Both the position numbers and the translations under genes were made by a program. The notes below the pieces were generated by a model. The model searched no databases and was not told the origin of the DNA. It was given only the letters and a program-made list of their open reading frames with translations. Below, in pieces: positions 46,732-56,029 of a stretch of 64,000 nucleotides of DNA. Within the stretch, counting starts at the first letter, position 1. The number at the start of each line of letters is the position of its first letter. Location of the stretch: the NCBI RefSeq assembly GCF_009834545.1, contig NZ_CP019427.1:434001-498000 (forward strand), read 5' to 3'. The DNA comes from Pseudomonas sp. S04 (GTDB lineage: Bacteria; Pseudomonadota; Gammaproteobacteria; Pseudomonadales; Pseudomonadaceae).

Positions 46732-49425
46732 TCAGGCAATTGGGCCACGTGGGTAGCGTTTGAGCTTGTCGATCAGCTCGGCGCCGGGGATCGGCCGGTC
46801 GAACAGGTAGCCCTGGCCGACGTCGCAGCGATGGCGGCGCAGGAAGGCCAGTTGTTCGGCCGTCTCGATGCCTTCGGCCACCACTTTGAGCTTGAGATTA
46901 TGGGCCATGGCGATCACGGCCGAGGTGATCTCCATGTCGTCCTGGTTGTCCGGGATCTCATGAATGAAGCTGCGATCGATCTTGATGATGTCGATCGGGA
47001 ATTTCTTCAGGTAGCTGAGGGACGAATAACCGGTGCCGAAATCGTCCATGGCCAGGGTCAGGCCCAGGCGTTTGAGCTGGTCGAGCTGCAGGTGAGTGTC
47101 TTCGGTGGCTTCCAGCAACAGGCCTTCGGTCAGTTCAAGCTCCAGCAGGTGGGCGGGGAGCTTTTCTTCCTTGAGGATGTTGGCAATCGAGGACACCAGG
47201 TCCGGGTCGGAGAACTGCTTGGGTGACAGGTTGATCGCCACCTGCAGGTTGCCCAGCCCGGCAGCGCTCAGTTGGATGCTCATGCGGCAGGCCTGGCGGG
47301 CGATCCATTTGCCGATGGGGATGATCAGGCCGGTCTCTTCGGCGACGCTGATGAACTGGTCGGGGCGGATCATGCCTTTTTCCGGGTGGTTCCAGCGCAG
47401 CAGCGCTTCCATCCCCAGCAGGCGACCGGAGCGCAGGCACAGCTTGGGCTGGTAGAACACGTCCAGCTCGTTCTGGGTCAGGGCGCGGCGCAGGTTGTTC
47501 TCCACGAACAGCTTGTAGCTGGCCTCGGCGTTCAAGGCTTCGGTGAACACCTGGACCTGGTGTTTGCCATTGGCCTTGGCCTTGTGCAGGGCCAGCCCGG
47601 CGTTGCGCATCAGTGTTTGCGGGTCGCGCCCGTGCAGCGGCGCGCAGGCCACGCCGACGGAGGCGGTGACGCTGATCAACTGGTTATCGACGAACATCGG
47701 CTTGTCCAGCGTCATCAACAGCTGGCTGGCCATTTGCTGACCGATAGACAGGCTGGCGTCATCCAGCAGTACCGCAAATTCGTTGCTGGCAAAACGCGCG
47801 AGGCTGCCACTCGGGCTCAGGCTGTTGCGCAGGCGGCGGGCCAGGCTGATCAGCAGCTTGTCGCCGGTCTGGTGGCCGAGGCTGTCGTTGATCCGCTTGA
47901 AATTGTCGATGTCCACCAGCAGCAGGCAGATCGGGCTGTCGCTGTCGCGGGCAAAACGTTCGTCGAGGTTGCGGATAAACGCGGGGCGATTGCCCAGGTT
48001 GGTCAGGTTGTCGGTATAGGCCAGGCGCTCGATGCGCTGCTGGGCCAGCTTGGCCTGGGTGATGTCTTCGTAGATGCCGATGTAGTGGGTCAGCTCACGG
48101 TTGTCGCCATACACCTTGGAAATCGACAACTGGCCCCAGTAGGGCTCCAGGTTCTTGCGCCGGCTCTTGAACTCACCTTGCCAGCTGTTGCTCTTGGCCA
48201 GGCTCGAGGGCGCGTCGAACAGCAGTTCGCTGAGATTTTCCAGGGCCGGCAGTTCCGACAGGCGCTGGCCGTGGACTTCTTCGGTGCTGTATTGGGTGAT
48301 CGCCGTGAAGCTGGGGTTGACGTACTCGACCACGCCGTCGCAATTGACCAGCAAAAAGGCGTTGGCACTTTGCTCGACCGCACGCTGGAACAGGTGCAGG
48401 GCGCTGGTGGCGGTGCGCCGGTTGTGGTTGTTGATGACCTGGGCAAACTGGTCGGCCAACTCGCCGGCGAAAGCGATTTCGTCCGACTGCCAGGCACGGG
48501 TCACGCCGGTCTGTTCCAGGCACAGGACGCCGACCACCTGGCCGTCCACGCGGATGCTGGCATCGAGCATGGCGTTGACGTCCCGTGGACGCAGGCTCTC
48601 GGCCATTTCCCGGGTGCGCGGGTCATGCATGGCGTTGTGGGCATCGATGGCCCGGCTCGAGTGCAGGGCTTCCAGGTAATCGGGGAAGCCGCTGGCGTCG
48701 ATCACTTCGGGTAGCCGGTGTTCCTGCGAAGAGCGGTGGTAGGCGGAAATCGGCAGCAGTTGGCGATTTTCCAGGTTCCACAGGCTGGCGCTGTCGATCT
48801 GGTAGATATCGCAGGCACTGCGGGTAATCAGTTCGGCCGCTTCGCGCAACGAATTGCCGGAGCTGTAGCGCTGGCGCGTCAGCAGCAGGATCAGGTCTTG
48901 CTGGGCACGCATGCGCTCCAGGTGTTGCAGTTGTTCCTGCTGGGCGCGCTGGTTCAACTCCAGGGCAATCTGCAGGCGCGAATTCTGGGTTTCCAGGTCA
49001 AGCGCCGGCAGCAGGGGGTCGTCTTCGAACAGGCCGTCGACCACCAGCAGATAACCGCGCAGCAGGTGCCGATTGTGTTGTTTATAGGCTTCGCCCATTT
49101 CCAGCAGGCTCAGGGAGCCCTGGGCAGTGTGCAGGGTGTAGCGGATCAGGTAGTGCGGGCTTTGGCTCAGTTGCTGCTGGATCGTATCGTGCAACTGATA
49201 ACGGGCTTCAGGCTCCATCAGGCTGGCGTAGGGCGAGCCGACCAGGGCGCAAAGCTCTACGGCGGGCAGGCCGAACTGGCGTTCGCAGTTGGGGTCGAGA
49301 AACAGCAGGGCCCAGCTTGCTTCATTCAGCCGCTCGAAACGCAGCATGCCGAGCCGCGAGGGCACAGGCAATTGCGTCACTACCTCGGCCACCATTCGGC
49401 TGGCGGCATCGGGATGGCTTTTCAT
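46732..49425 (-). CDS. dipA: GAF-PAS-GGDEF-EAL protein, DipA-like c-di-GMP phosphodiesterase
   Basis: This 897-residue protein has sensory regions in the first half (GAF-like, about 190-340, then PAS, about 350-470, ending YIGIYEDITQAKLAQQRIERLA) followed by a GGDEF domain. Its signature is degenerate, ASNEF at 546-550, so cyclase activity is unlikely. The EAL domain is intact: EALLRW from residue 673, then DDFGTGYSSLSYLKKF, then VVAEGIET. It should hydrolyse c-di-GMP. P. aeruginosa DipA (PA5017) has the same ASNEF motif and the same neighbours aceF and msrA. The start at 49425 (MKSHPDAASRM) is the likely one. Confidence 0.9.
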   Translation of the reverse strand: MKSHPDAASRMVAEVVTQLPVPSRLGMLRFERLNEASWALLFLDPNCERQFGLPAVELCALVGSPYASLMEPEARYQLHDTIQQQLSQSPHYLIRYTLHTAQGSLSLLEMGEAYKQHNRHLLRGYLLVVDGLFEDDPLLPALDLETQNSRLQIALELNQRAQQEQLQHLERMRAQQDLILLLTRQRYSSGNSLREAAELITRSACDIYQIDSASLWNLENRQLLPISAYHRSSQEHRLPEVIDASGFPDYLEALHSSRAIDAHNAMHDPRTREMAESLRPRDVNAMLDASIRVDGQVVGVLCLEQTGVTRAWQSDEIAFAGELADQFAQVINNHNRRTATSALHLFQRAVEQSANAFLLVNCDGVVEYVNPSFTAITQYSTEEVHGQRLSELPALENLSELLFDAPSSLAKSNSWQGEFKSRRKNLEPYWGQLSISKVYGDNRELTHYIGIYEDITQAKLAQQRIERLAYTDNLTNLGNRPAFIRNLDERFARDSDSPICLLLVDIDNFKRINDSLGHQTGDKLLISLARRLRNSLSPSGSLARFASNEFAVLLDDASLSIGQQMASQLLMTLDKPMFVDNQLISVTASVGVACAPLHGRDPQTLMRNAGLALHKAKANGKHQVQVFTEALNAEASYKLFVENNLRRALTQNELDVFYQPKLCLRSGRLLGMEALLRWNHPEKGMIRPDQFISVAEETGLIIPIGKWIARQACRMSIQLSAAGLGNLQVAINLSPKQFSDPDLVSSIANILKEEKLPAHLLELELTEGLLLEATEDTHLQLDQLKRLGLTLAMDDFGTGYSSLSYLKKFPIDIIKIDRSFIHEIPDNQDDMEITSAVIAMAHNLKLKVVAEGIETAEQLAFLRRHRCDVGQGYLFDRPIPGAELIDKLKRYPRGPIA

Positions 49426-49616
49426 GGAAGAAACTCGCTTCGAAAATGCTGAACGCGACGTGCTCACGCCCTCTGTGTAGCCAGCGGCAAGGTTGCATGA
49501 TGCCGCCCTGGCTGACAATAGAGGATGAAGGCTTAGTGCTATAGGTGTTTATCGGCCGAAACACGGATTTCTGTAGGAAAACTGCGCGTAATTTGTGGGA
49601 TTTCGTAAGGCCACAC

Positions 49617-51026
49617 CTACACAACAAGTGGCAGAGTCTGGGGGGGAGGGTGCAGGGGAAGGTTTACCGAATACAACAGGTCGCCACCCGTGTCGCGGTA
49701 CTCCACGCGAATATGCTCGGTGTGCACCGTCAGGTGTGCGAAGTTGTCCTGGCTGATCACCTTGCTTGTCCATTCGAGGTAATAGTCGCCGGCAGCGGTT
49801 TTCGCCAGCGGCTGGTCAAGGATGAACGACGAGGACTTGGCAAAGGGCAGCCAGGCGCTGTTGCAAAACGGTGACGAGACGATGGTCTGCACCTCGAAGT
49901 CCGGGTCTGCTGTGTGACGTAGGCGCGAGGTGAGTGAGCCGTGGACGTCACCCGAGATGATCAGCACATTCCTGATCTTGTGCAGGCGGATGTTTTCGAG
50001 GATGCGCAAGCGCTGTTCGGGGAAGGCTTTCCAGGTGTCACTGTCATTGCTTTTACTGTCCGGGAACAGCATCACGCCGGTGACCAGCATTTTGACCCGC
50101 GCCGGGCTGTGGATCAGCCACTTGAGCACCGCTTGCTCTTGATCGGCATCGATGATGCGTCGGTCGTCGGCCGAGAGGTTGCGTCGGGTTCGGGTGTCCA
50201 TGACAAACCACTCGATGTCCCCCTGGGCAAATTGGTACCAGTAATGTGCCGGCTGGTCATCGGGTTGCTCGCCAGCCGGACCATGACTGGCTTGATAGAT
50301 TTCGTACGCGGCCATCGCGTTGCGATACAGGCTGTTGTCGTTGCCACCGGCGTTGGCGGGCCAGTTATCCTCTATTTCGTGGTCGTCGAGAATCATGTAG
50401 GTCGGCAATGAGGCCATTAGCGCCCGAATATGGGGCTGAGAAAAAGCCGCGCGGTACTTGGCGAGAATATCCGGGTAATCGCGGTCCGGGGCGACGAGGT
50501 TCATGTCGTCCACATACACCTGGTCACCGGTCATCACCAGGGCGCTGATCGCTGGCGAGGAGGTGTCTGCCAGCCGCTTGATCGCCGCAAAGATCCGGTC
50601 GCCCTTGGCGGGCGCTGACGGGAGACCCAGGGTCATGCGCAGGTAGCGGCACGAGCCGACGATGTAGCTGCGGGGGGTGCAGGCTTTGCTGGAGGCGGTG
50701 CGAAAGCGGTAGGTTTCCCGGGGCCATTGCAGTTTTAACGGGTCAAGGGTTTCCAGGGCTGGTCGGGTATTGCCCGTATTGAACCAGCCTGCCTGGTACT
50801 CATACTCGGTATCGCTGGCGAGGTCATGCAGCGCGATCACCGCCGACATGTCGCGAGCCGTCGTCAACTCGGCAAAGAGCACTTTGGACCAGTTCGGATC
50901 GCCCGTGCGGCGATAACGCAGCCCGGCAAATACCCAGGCGTTGGTCACTGGGGCGCCTCGCAGAAACAGGCGGGTGTGTTGAAAGGTGGTATGGCCAACA
51001 ATCGGGCCGACAGTAGGCTTGAGCAT
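49617..51026 (-). CDS. PhoD-like alkaline phosphatase family protein
   Basis: This metallophosphatase of about 469 residues resembles the alkaline phosphatase D family. It has VGSCRYLRMTLGLPSAPAKG, then MTGDQVYVDDMN (metal ligands), YMILDDHEIEDNWPANAGGN, DTRTRRNLS and VLIISGDVHGSLTSRLRH. There is no signal peptide, unlike secreted PhoD. The substrate is unknown. Start choice is uncertain: 51026 (MLKPTVGPIVG), 51038, or TTG at 51089; none has a good ribosome-binding site. It lies between dipA and aceF, which I recall as adjacent in P. aeruginosa, so it looks like an insertion. Confidence 0.82.
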   Translation of the reverse strand: MLKPTVGPIVGHTTFQHTRLFLRGAPVTNAWVFAGLRYRRTGDPNWSKVLFAELTTARDMSAVIALHDLASDTEYEYQAGWFNTGNTRPALETLDPLKLQWPRETYRFRTASSKACTPRSYIVGSCRYLRMTLGLPSAPAKGDRIFAAIKRLADTSSPAISALVMTGDQVYVDDMNLVAPDRDYPDILAKYRAAFSQPHIRALMASLPTYMILDDHEIEDNWPANAGGNDNSLYRNAMAAYEIYQASHGPAGEQPDDQPAHYWYQFAQGDIEWFVMDTRTRRNLSADDRRIIDADQEQAVLKWLIHSPARVKMLVTGVMLFPDSKSNDSDTWKAFPEQRLRILENIRLHKIRNVLIISGDVHGSLTSRLRHTADPDFEVQTIVSSPFCNSAWLPFAKSSSFILDQPLAKTAAGDYYLEWTSKVISQDNFAHLTVHTEHIRVEYRDTGGDLLYSVNLPLHPPPQTLPLVV

Positions 51027-51247
51027 ATTCGAATCCATTCGAAGTGCGGCGTGGGAAGTCGCGTCCAGCACGGTATGTGTGCTTTGCAATTCATCTTATG
51101 GCTGGAGGGCATTTGAGAATTGGCGGGGAAGTGGACCCGGGACGTGGTCCTGGTCAACTGTTGGCGTAGTCTTTGGTGTTAACGCCGGTAGGAATGCGTA
51201 GCGGTTTTGCCTAAGCGCCTTTCGAGGTTGGGCTGTTTTGCAGGCAA

Positions 51248-51275
51248 AAAAAGCCCCGCCAATTGGCGGGGTTGA
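51248..51275 (-). terminator. Rho-independent terminator of aceEF
   Basis: On the minus strand the stem CCCCGCC / GGCGGGG is followed by a T-run (A-run on the plus strand at 51246-51252). It lies downstream of the aceF stop. Confidence 0.88.
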
Positions 51276-51343
51276 GGTACGAGCGTGGCGCTCGGAAAAC
51301 GTGGAGCACGCAGGGCCCTTCGCGAAAGAAGGGCCCAGCGGTC

Positions 51344-52990
51344 TTACAGCAGGATGGTGCGGATGTCGCCCAGCAGGTCGCTCAGACGCTTGGTGAAACG
51401 GGCCGCAGCGGCGCCGTTGATCACACGGTGGTCGTAGGACAGCGACAGCGGCAGCATCAGTTTCGGCTGGAAGGCTTTGCCGTCCCAGACTGGCTGGATG
51501 GTTGCCTTGGACACGCCGAGGATCGCCACTTCCGGTGCATTGACGATCGGCGTGAAGCCGGTGCCGCCAATGTGGCCGAGACTGGAGATGGTGAAGCAAG
51601 CGCCTTGCATGTCGTCGGCCGTGAGCTTCTTGTCGCGGGCTTTGGCAGCCAGCGCAGCGGCTTCGCCAGCCAGTTGCAGCAAGCTCTTCTGATCAACGTT
51701 CTTGATCACAGGAACCAGCAGGCCGTCTGGGGTATCAACCGCAAAACCGATGTTCACGTACTTCTTGCGGATGATCGCCTTGCCGCTTGGTGCCAGGGAG
51801 CTGTTGAAGTCCGGCAGTTCCTTGAGCAGGTGTGCGCAAGACTTGAGCAGCAGCGGCAGAATGGTCAGCTTGACGCCAGCCTTCTCGGCCACAGCTTTCT
51901 GGGCAATACGGAACGCTTCCAGCTCGGTGATATCCGCCGAGTCGAATTGGGTCACGTGCGGAATGTTCAGCCAGCTGCGGTGCAGGCTCGACGCGCCGAT
52001 TTGCATCAGGCGGGTCATCGGCACTTCTTCGGTTTCACCGAAGCGGCTGAAGTCCACGACTGGAATCGGAGGGATGCCAGCGCCGCCAGTAGCACCGGCG
52101 GCCGGGGCTTCCTTGGCCTTCTGCATCATGGCCTTGACGTAAACCTGCACGTCTTCCTTGAGCACACGACCGTGCGGGCCGCTAGGGCTCACCGAATTCA
52201 GCTCGACGCCGAATTCACGGGCCAGTTGGCGTACGGCCGGACCGGCGTGAACCTTGGCACCGCTTGGCGCTGGCGCAGCAGCCGGGGCCGCAGCGGCCTC
52301 GGCTTTGGCAGCAGGAGCAGGGGCGGCAGCGGCAGGTGCCGCTTCAGCCTTGGCCGCCGGAGCTGGCGCAGCAGCAGGTGCTGGGGCTGCAGAGGCTGCA
52401 CCCTGGACTTTGAGCTTGAGGATAAAGTCGCCAGTGCCGACTTCGTCTTCGAGCTTGACCGCGATGCTTTCCACGACGCCGGCAGCCGGCGAAGGGATTT
52501 CCATGCTGGCCTTGTCGGATTCCAGGGTGATCAGCGACTGATCAGCCTCGACGGTGTCGCCGACCTTGACCAGCAGTTCGATGATCTTGGCCTTGCCCGA
52601 CGAGCCGATGTCCGGGACATGAATGTCCTGCACGGTGGCGGCGGCAGGTGCAGCAGCCGGGGCCGCAGGGGCCTGGGCAGCAGCTGCAGGCTTTTCAGCC
52701 GCAGGAGTGGCAGGAGCAGCGGCAGGAGCGGCTGGCGCAGGGGCTGCATCAGCAGCACCTTCGATTTCCAGCTCCAGCAGTTCGTCGCCTTCTTTCAGGC
52801 GATCGCCCAGCTTCACTTTCAGGCTCTTGACCACGCCGGCCTTGGGAGCAGGGATTTCCATGCTCGCCTTGTCCGATTCCAGGGTCAGGATGCTCTGGTC
52901 GGCTTCGACTTTGTCGCCGACCTTCACAAACAGTTCAATTACTTCACCTTCACCGCTGCCGATGTCAGGTACGCGAATGAGTTCGCTCAC
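51344..52990 (-). CDS. aceF: Pyruvate dehydrogenase E2, dihydrolipoamide acetyltransferase
   Basis: This 548-residue E2 has two lipoyl domains, each with TLESDKASMEIP (lipoyl Lys41, and a second near residue 160), separated by Ala/Pro-rich linkers. A peripheral-subunit-binding domain (HAGPAVRQLAREFGVELNSV) and the catalytic domain, ending SYDHRVINGAAAARFTKR with the active-site His, follow. The start is GTG at 52990 with GGAG upstream, and it begins 11 bases after aceE. It transfers acetyl from lipoate to CoA. Confidence 0.96.
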   Translation of the reverse strand: MSELIRVPDIGSGEGEVIELFVKVGDKVEADQSILTLESDKASMEIPAPKAGVVKSLKVKLGDRLKEGDELLELEIEGAADAAPAPAAPAAAPATPAAEKPAAAAQAPAAPAAAPAAATVQDIHVPDIGSSGKAKIIELLVKVGDTVEADQSLITLESDKASMEIPSPAAGVVESIAVKLEDEVGTGDFILKLKVQGAASAAPAPAAAPAPAAKAEAAPAAAAPAPAAKAEAAAAPAAAPAPSGAKVHAGPAVRQLAREFGVELNSVSPSGPHGRVLKEDVQVYVKAMMQKAKEAPAAGATGGAGIPPIPVVDFSRFGETEEVPMTRLMQIGASSLHRSWLNIPHVTQFDSADITELEAFRIAQKAVAEKAGVKLTILPLLLKSCAHLLKELPDFNSSLAPSGKAIIRKKYVNIGFAVDTPDGLLVPVIKNVDQKSLLQLAGEAAALAAKARDKKLTADDMQGACFTISSLGHIGGTGFTPIVNAPEVAILGVSKATIQPVWDGKAFQPKLMLPLSLSYDHRVINGAAAARFTKRLSDLLGDIRTILL

Positions 52991-53001
52991 GGAAAATCTC
53001 C

Positions 53002-55647
53002 TCAGCAGTCCAGTGGGTTGCGTTTTTCCGGGTTGATACCGAACTTGGCGATGGCTTCAGCCACAACCTTAGGTTCGATGTCACCACGGTCAGCCAGTGC
53101 TTCCAGGGCTGCCAACACCACGAAATGACGGTCAACTTCGAAGAAATGACGCAGTTTCTTGCGGCTGTCGCTGCGGCCGAAACCGTCAGTGCCCAGGACT
53201 TTGAATTCCTTGGACGGTACCCACTGACGGATCTGCTCGGCGAACAGTTTCATGTAGTCGGTAGAGGCAATCACCGGACCTTTACGGCCGTTCAGGCACT
53301 CTTCGACGTAGCTCAGCTTAGGCTTCTGGCCTGGGTGCAGACGGTTGCTGCGCTCCACGGCCAGGCCATCGCGACGCAGTTCGTTGAAGCTGGTAACGCT
53401 CCATACGTCAGCGCCGACGTTGAACTCTTCACGCAGAATCTTCGCCGCTTCACGGACTTCACGCAGGATGGTGCCGGAGCCCATCAGCTGTACGTGGTGC
53501 GCCGCTTCGCGGTTGTCTTCTTCGAGCAGGTACATGCCCTTGATGATGCCTTCTTCCACACCGGCCGGCATGGCTGGCTGCTGGTAGGACTCGTTCATCA
53601 CGGTGATGTAGTAGAAAACGTCCTGCTGCTCTTCGGTCATCTTCTTCATGCCGTCCTGGATGATCACCGCCAGCTCGTAGCCGTAGGTTGGATCAAAGGT
53701 GCGGCAGTTCGGGATGGTGGCAGCCAGGATGTGGCTGTGACCGTCTTCGTGTTGCAGGCCTTCGCCGTTCAGCGTGGTCCGCCCAGCGGTACCGCCGATC
53801 AGGAAGCCACGGGTACGGCTGTCGCCGGCCGCCCAGGCCAGGTCGCCGATCCGCTGGAAGCCGAACATCGAGTAGAAGATGTAGAACGGCAGCATTGGCT
53901 GGTTGTGGTTGGAATACGAAGTACCGGCCGCGATGAAGGAGCTCATGGCGCCTGCTTCGTTGATCCCTTCTTCAAGGATCTGGCCCTTCTTGTCTTCCTT
54001 GTAGAACATCACCTGGTCTTTATCGACTGGCTCGTAGAGCTGGCCGACGGAGGAGTAGATGCCCAACTGGCGGAACATGCCTTCCATACCGAAGGTACGG
54101 GCTTCGTCCGGGATGATCGGGACGATGCGCGAACCGATTTCCTTGTCCTTGACCAATTGCGCGAGGATCCGCACGAAGGCCATGGTGGTGGAGATTTCAC
54201 GGTCGCCCGAGCCGTCCAGGATCGCCTTGAGGGTGTCCAGTGGCGGGGTCGGAATGCTCACGCTCTGGGCGCGGCGCTGTGGCACGAAACCGCCCAGTGC
54301 AGTACGACGCTCGCTCAGGTAGCGGGCTTCAGCGCTGTTTGGCTCAGGCTTGAAGAACGGCAGGTTCTCCAGCTCTTCGTCCTTGACCGGGATGTCGAAA
54401 CGATCGCGGAACAGCTTCAGGCTTTCAACATCAACCTTCTTGGTGTTGTGCGCGGTGTTTTTCGCTTCGCCGGCACCGGTGCCATAACCCTTGATGGTCT
54501 TGGCCAGGATGACGGTCGGTTGTTCTTTGTGGTTGACCGCTTCGTGGTACGCCGCGTAGACCTTGTACGGGTCGTGGCCGCCACGGTTGAGCTTCCAGAT
54601 CTCGTCGTCGGACAGATCGGCAACCATCGCCTTGAGTTCTGGCGTGTTGAAGAAGTGCTCACGGACGAACGCGCCGTCCTTGGCCTTGTAGTTCTGGTAC
54701 TCGCCGTCGATGACTTCGTCCATGCGGCGTTGCAGGATACCGTCGACGTCCTTGGCCAGCAGTGGGTCCCAGAAACGGCCCCAGATGACTTTGGTCACGT
54801 TCCACTGGGCACCACGGAACACACCTTCGAGTTCCTGGATGATCTTGCCGTTGCCGCGAACCGGGCCGTCGAGGCGCTGCAGGTTGCAGTTGATGACGAA
54901 GATCAGGTTGTCCAGCTTCTCGCGGCCAGCCAGGGAGATCGCGCCCAGGGATTCGGGCTCGTCGCACTCGCCGTCGCCCAGGAAGCACCAGACTTTCTGC
55001 TTGCCTTCCGGAATGAAGCCACGGGCTTCCAGGTACTTCATGAAGCGTGCCTGGTAGATCGCCTGGATCGGGCCCAAGCCCATGGATACAGTCGGGAACT
55101 GCCAGAAGTCAGGCATCAGCCAAGGGTGCGGATAGGACGAGAGGCCCTGGCCGTCGACTTCCTGGCGGAAGTTGTTCATTTGTTCTTCGGTGATGCGGCC
55201 TTCCATGAACGCACGGGCGTAGACGCCTGGCGAGGTGTGACCCTGGAAGTAGATCAGGTCGCCGCCGTGTTCGTCGGTCGGGGCCTGGAAGAAATAGTTG
55301 AAGCCGATGTCGTACAGGGTAGCGCTGGAGGCGAAGCTGGAGATGTGACCGCCCAGGTCAGAATCTTTCAGGTTCGTACGCATCACCATGGCCATCGCGT
55401 TCCAGCGTACCAGCGAGCGAATGCGGCGTTCCATGAACAGGTCGCCAGGCATGCGTGCTTCGTGGGTAACGGGGATGGTGTTGCGGTATGGCGTGGTGAT
55501 GGCGTAAGGCAGTTGCGAACCGCTACGGGTTGCGAGTTCGCCCATACGGGTCATCAGATAGTGAGCACGGTCTTCGCCTTCTTTGTCGAGAACCGATTCC
55601 AGGGCGTCCAGCCATTCCTGGGTTTCGACGGGATCGAGGTCTTGCAT
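53002..55647 (-). CDS. aceE: Pyruvate dehydrogenase E1 component
   Basis: This 881-residue homodimeric E1 has a thiamine-diphosphate region with GDGECDEPESLGAISLAGRE and NLIFVINCNLQRLDGPVRGN, and the late segments GGTAGRTTLNGEGLQHEDGH and MKLFAEQIRQWVPSKEFKVLG. It decarboxylates pyruvate and acetylates the E2 lipoyl groups. It is co-transcribed with aceF from a promoter that lies between two palindromic 13-mers and the start. No pdhR-type regulator gene is seen nearby. Confidence 0.96.
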   Translation of the reverse strand: MQDLDPVETQEWLDALESVLDKEGEDRAHYLMTRMGELATRSGSQLPYAITTPYRNTIPVTHEARMPGDLFMERRIRSLVRWNAMAMVMRTNLKDSDLGGHISSFASSATLYDIGFNYFFQAPTDEHGGDLIYFQGHTSPGVYARAFMEGRITEEQMNNFRQEVDGQGLSSYPHPWLMPDFWQFPTVSMGLGPIQAIYQARFMKYLEARGFIPEGKQKVWCFLGDGECDEPESLGAISLAGREKLDNLIFVINCNLQRLDGPVRGNGKIIQELEGVFRGAQWNVTKVIWGRFWDPLLAKDVDGILQRRMDEVIDGEYQNYKAKDGAFVREHFFNTPELKAMVADLSDDEIWKLNRGGHDPYKVYAAYHEAVNHKEQPTVILAKTIKGYGTGAGEAKNTAHNTKKVDVESLKLFRDRFDIPVKDEELENLPFFKPEPNSAEARYLSERRTALGGFVPQRRAQSVSIPTPPLDTLKAILDGSGDREISTTMAFVRILAQLVKDKEIGSRIVPIIPDEARTFGMEGMFRQLGIYSSVGQLYEPVDKDQVMFYKEDKKGQILEEGINEAGAMSSFIAAGTSYSNHNQPMLPFYIFYSMFGFQRIGDLAWAAGDSRTRGFLIGGTAGRTTLNGEGLQHEDGHSHILAATIPNCRTFDPTYGYELAVIIQDGMKKMTEEQQDVFYYITVMNESYQQPAMPAGVEEGIIKGMYLLEEDNREAAHHVQLMGSGTILREVREAAKILREEFNVGADVWSVTSFNELRRDGLAVERSNRLHPGQKPKLSYVEECLNGRKGPVIASTDYMKLFAEQIRQWVPSKEFKVLGTDGFGRSDSRKKLRHFFEVDRHFVVLAALEALADRGDIEPKVVAEAIAKFGINPEKRNPLDC

Positions 55648-56029
55648 GGCTTGCTCCAGGGCGGAAAGGCTACCAGAATCGGTTGCCTGAGTTAGCGACT
55701 GGCCTTGTGGGCAGACGTTATAAATTCTTGGAATGCCGGAGGTTGATTCGGCGGCGTGTAGTTTTACTACAAATCTCCGGGCATTTCAGCCTTTCGAATG
55801 TATATACGAGTAGTAAAACTACAGAAGAACGGCTTGTGGCCTCCTGCTGTGTTGTGAGAATAATCGTTACTCTTGGTCTTTAGCCAACCAGAATAGGGTC
55901 GAGCGTGATGCTGGCTACCAAAAATATTGAGATTTCAGCTATTTCTAACCTTTGTTCGACAGTCCTTTGCGTAGTGCAATTGCTGGGTTCACTACAGACC
56001 GCCCTTTCTACGCCGATCAAGGATAGACC
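55648..56029. promoter_or_regulatory. aceE-glnE intergenic region with paired operator-like palindromes
   Basis: This is a 382-base divergent gap. Two copies of GTAGTnnnACTAC lie at 55758-55770 (GTAGTTTTACTAC) and 55810-55822 (GTAGTAAAACTAC), 52 bases apart, upstream of aceE. The form resembles GntR/FadR-type half-site pairs. An AAGGA precedes the glnE ATG. No other coding region is seen. Confidence 0.68.

Noticed and set aside
53125..55695. 856-codon plus-strand frame
   Set aside because: Antisense shadow of aceE, with no recognisable domain.
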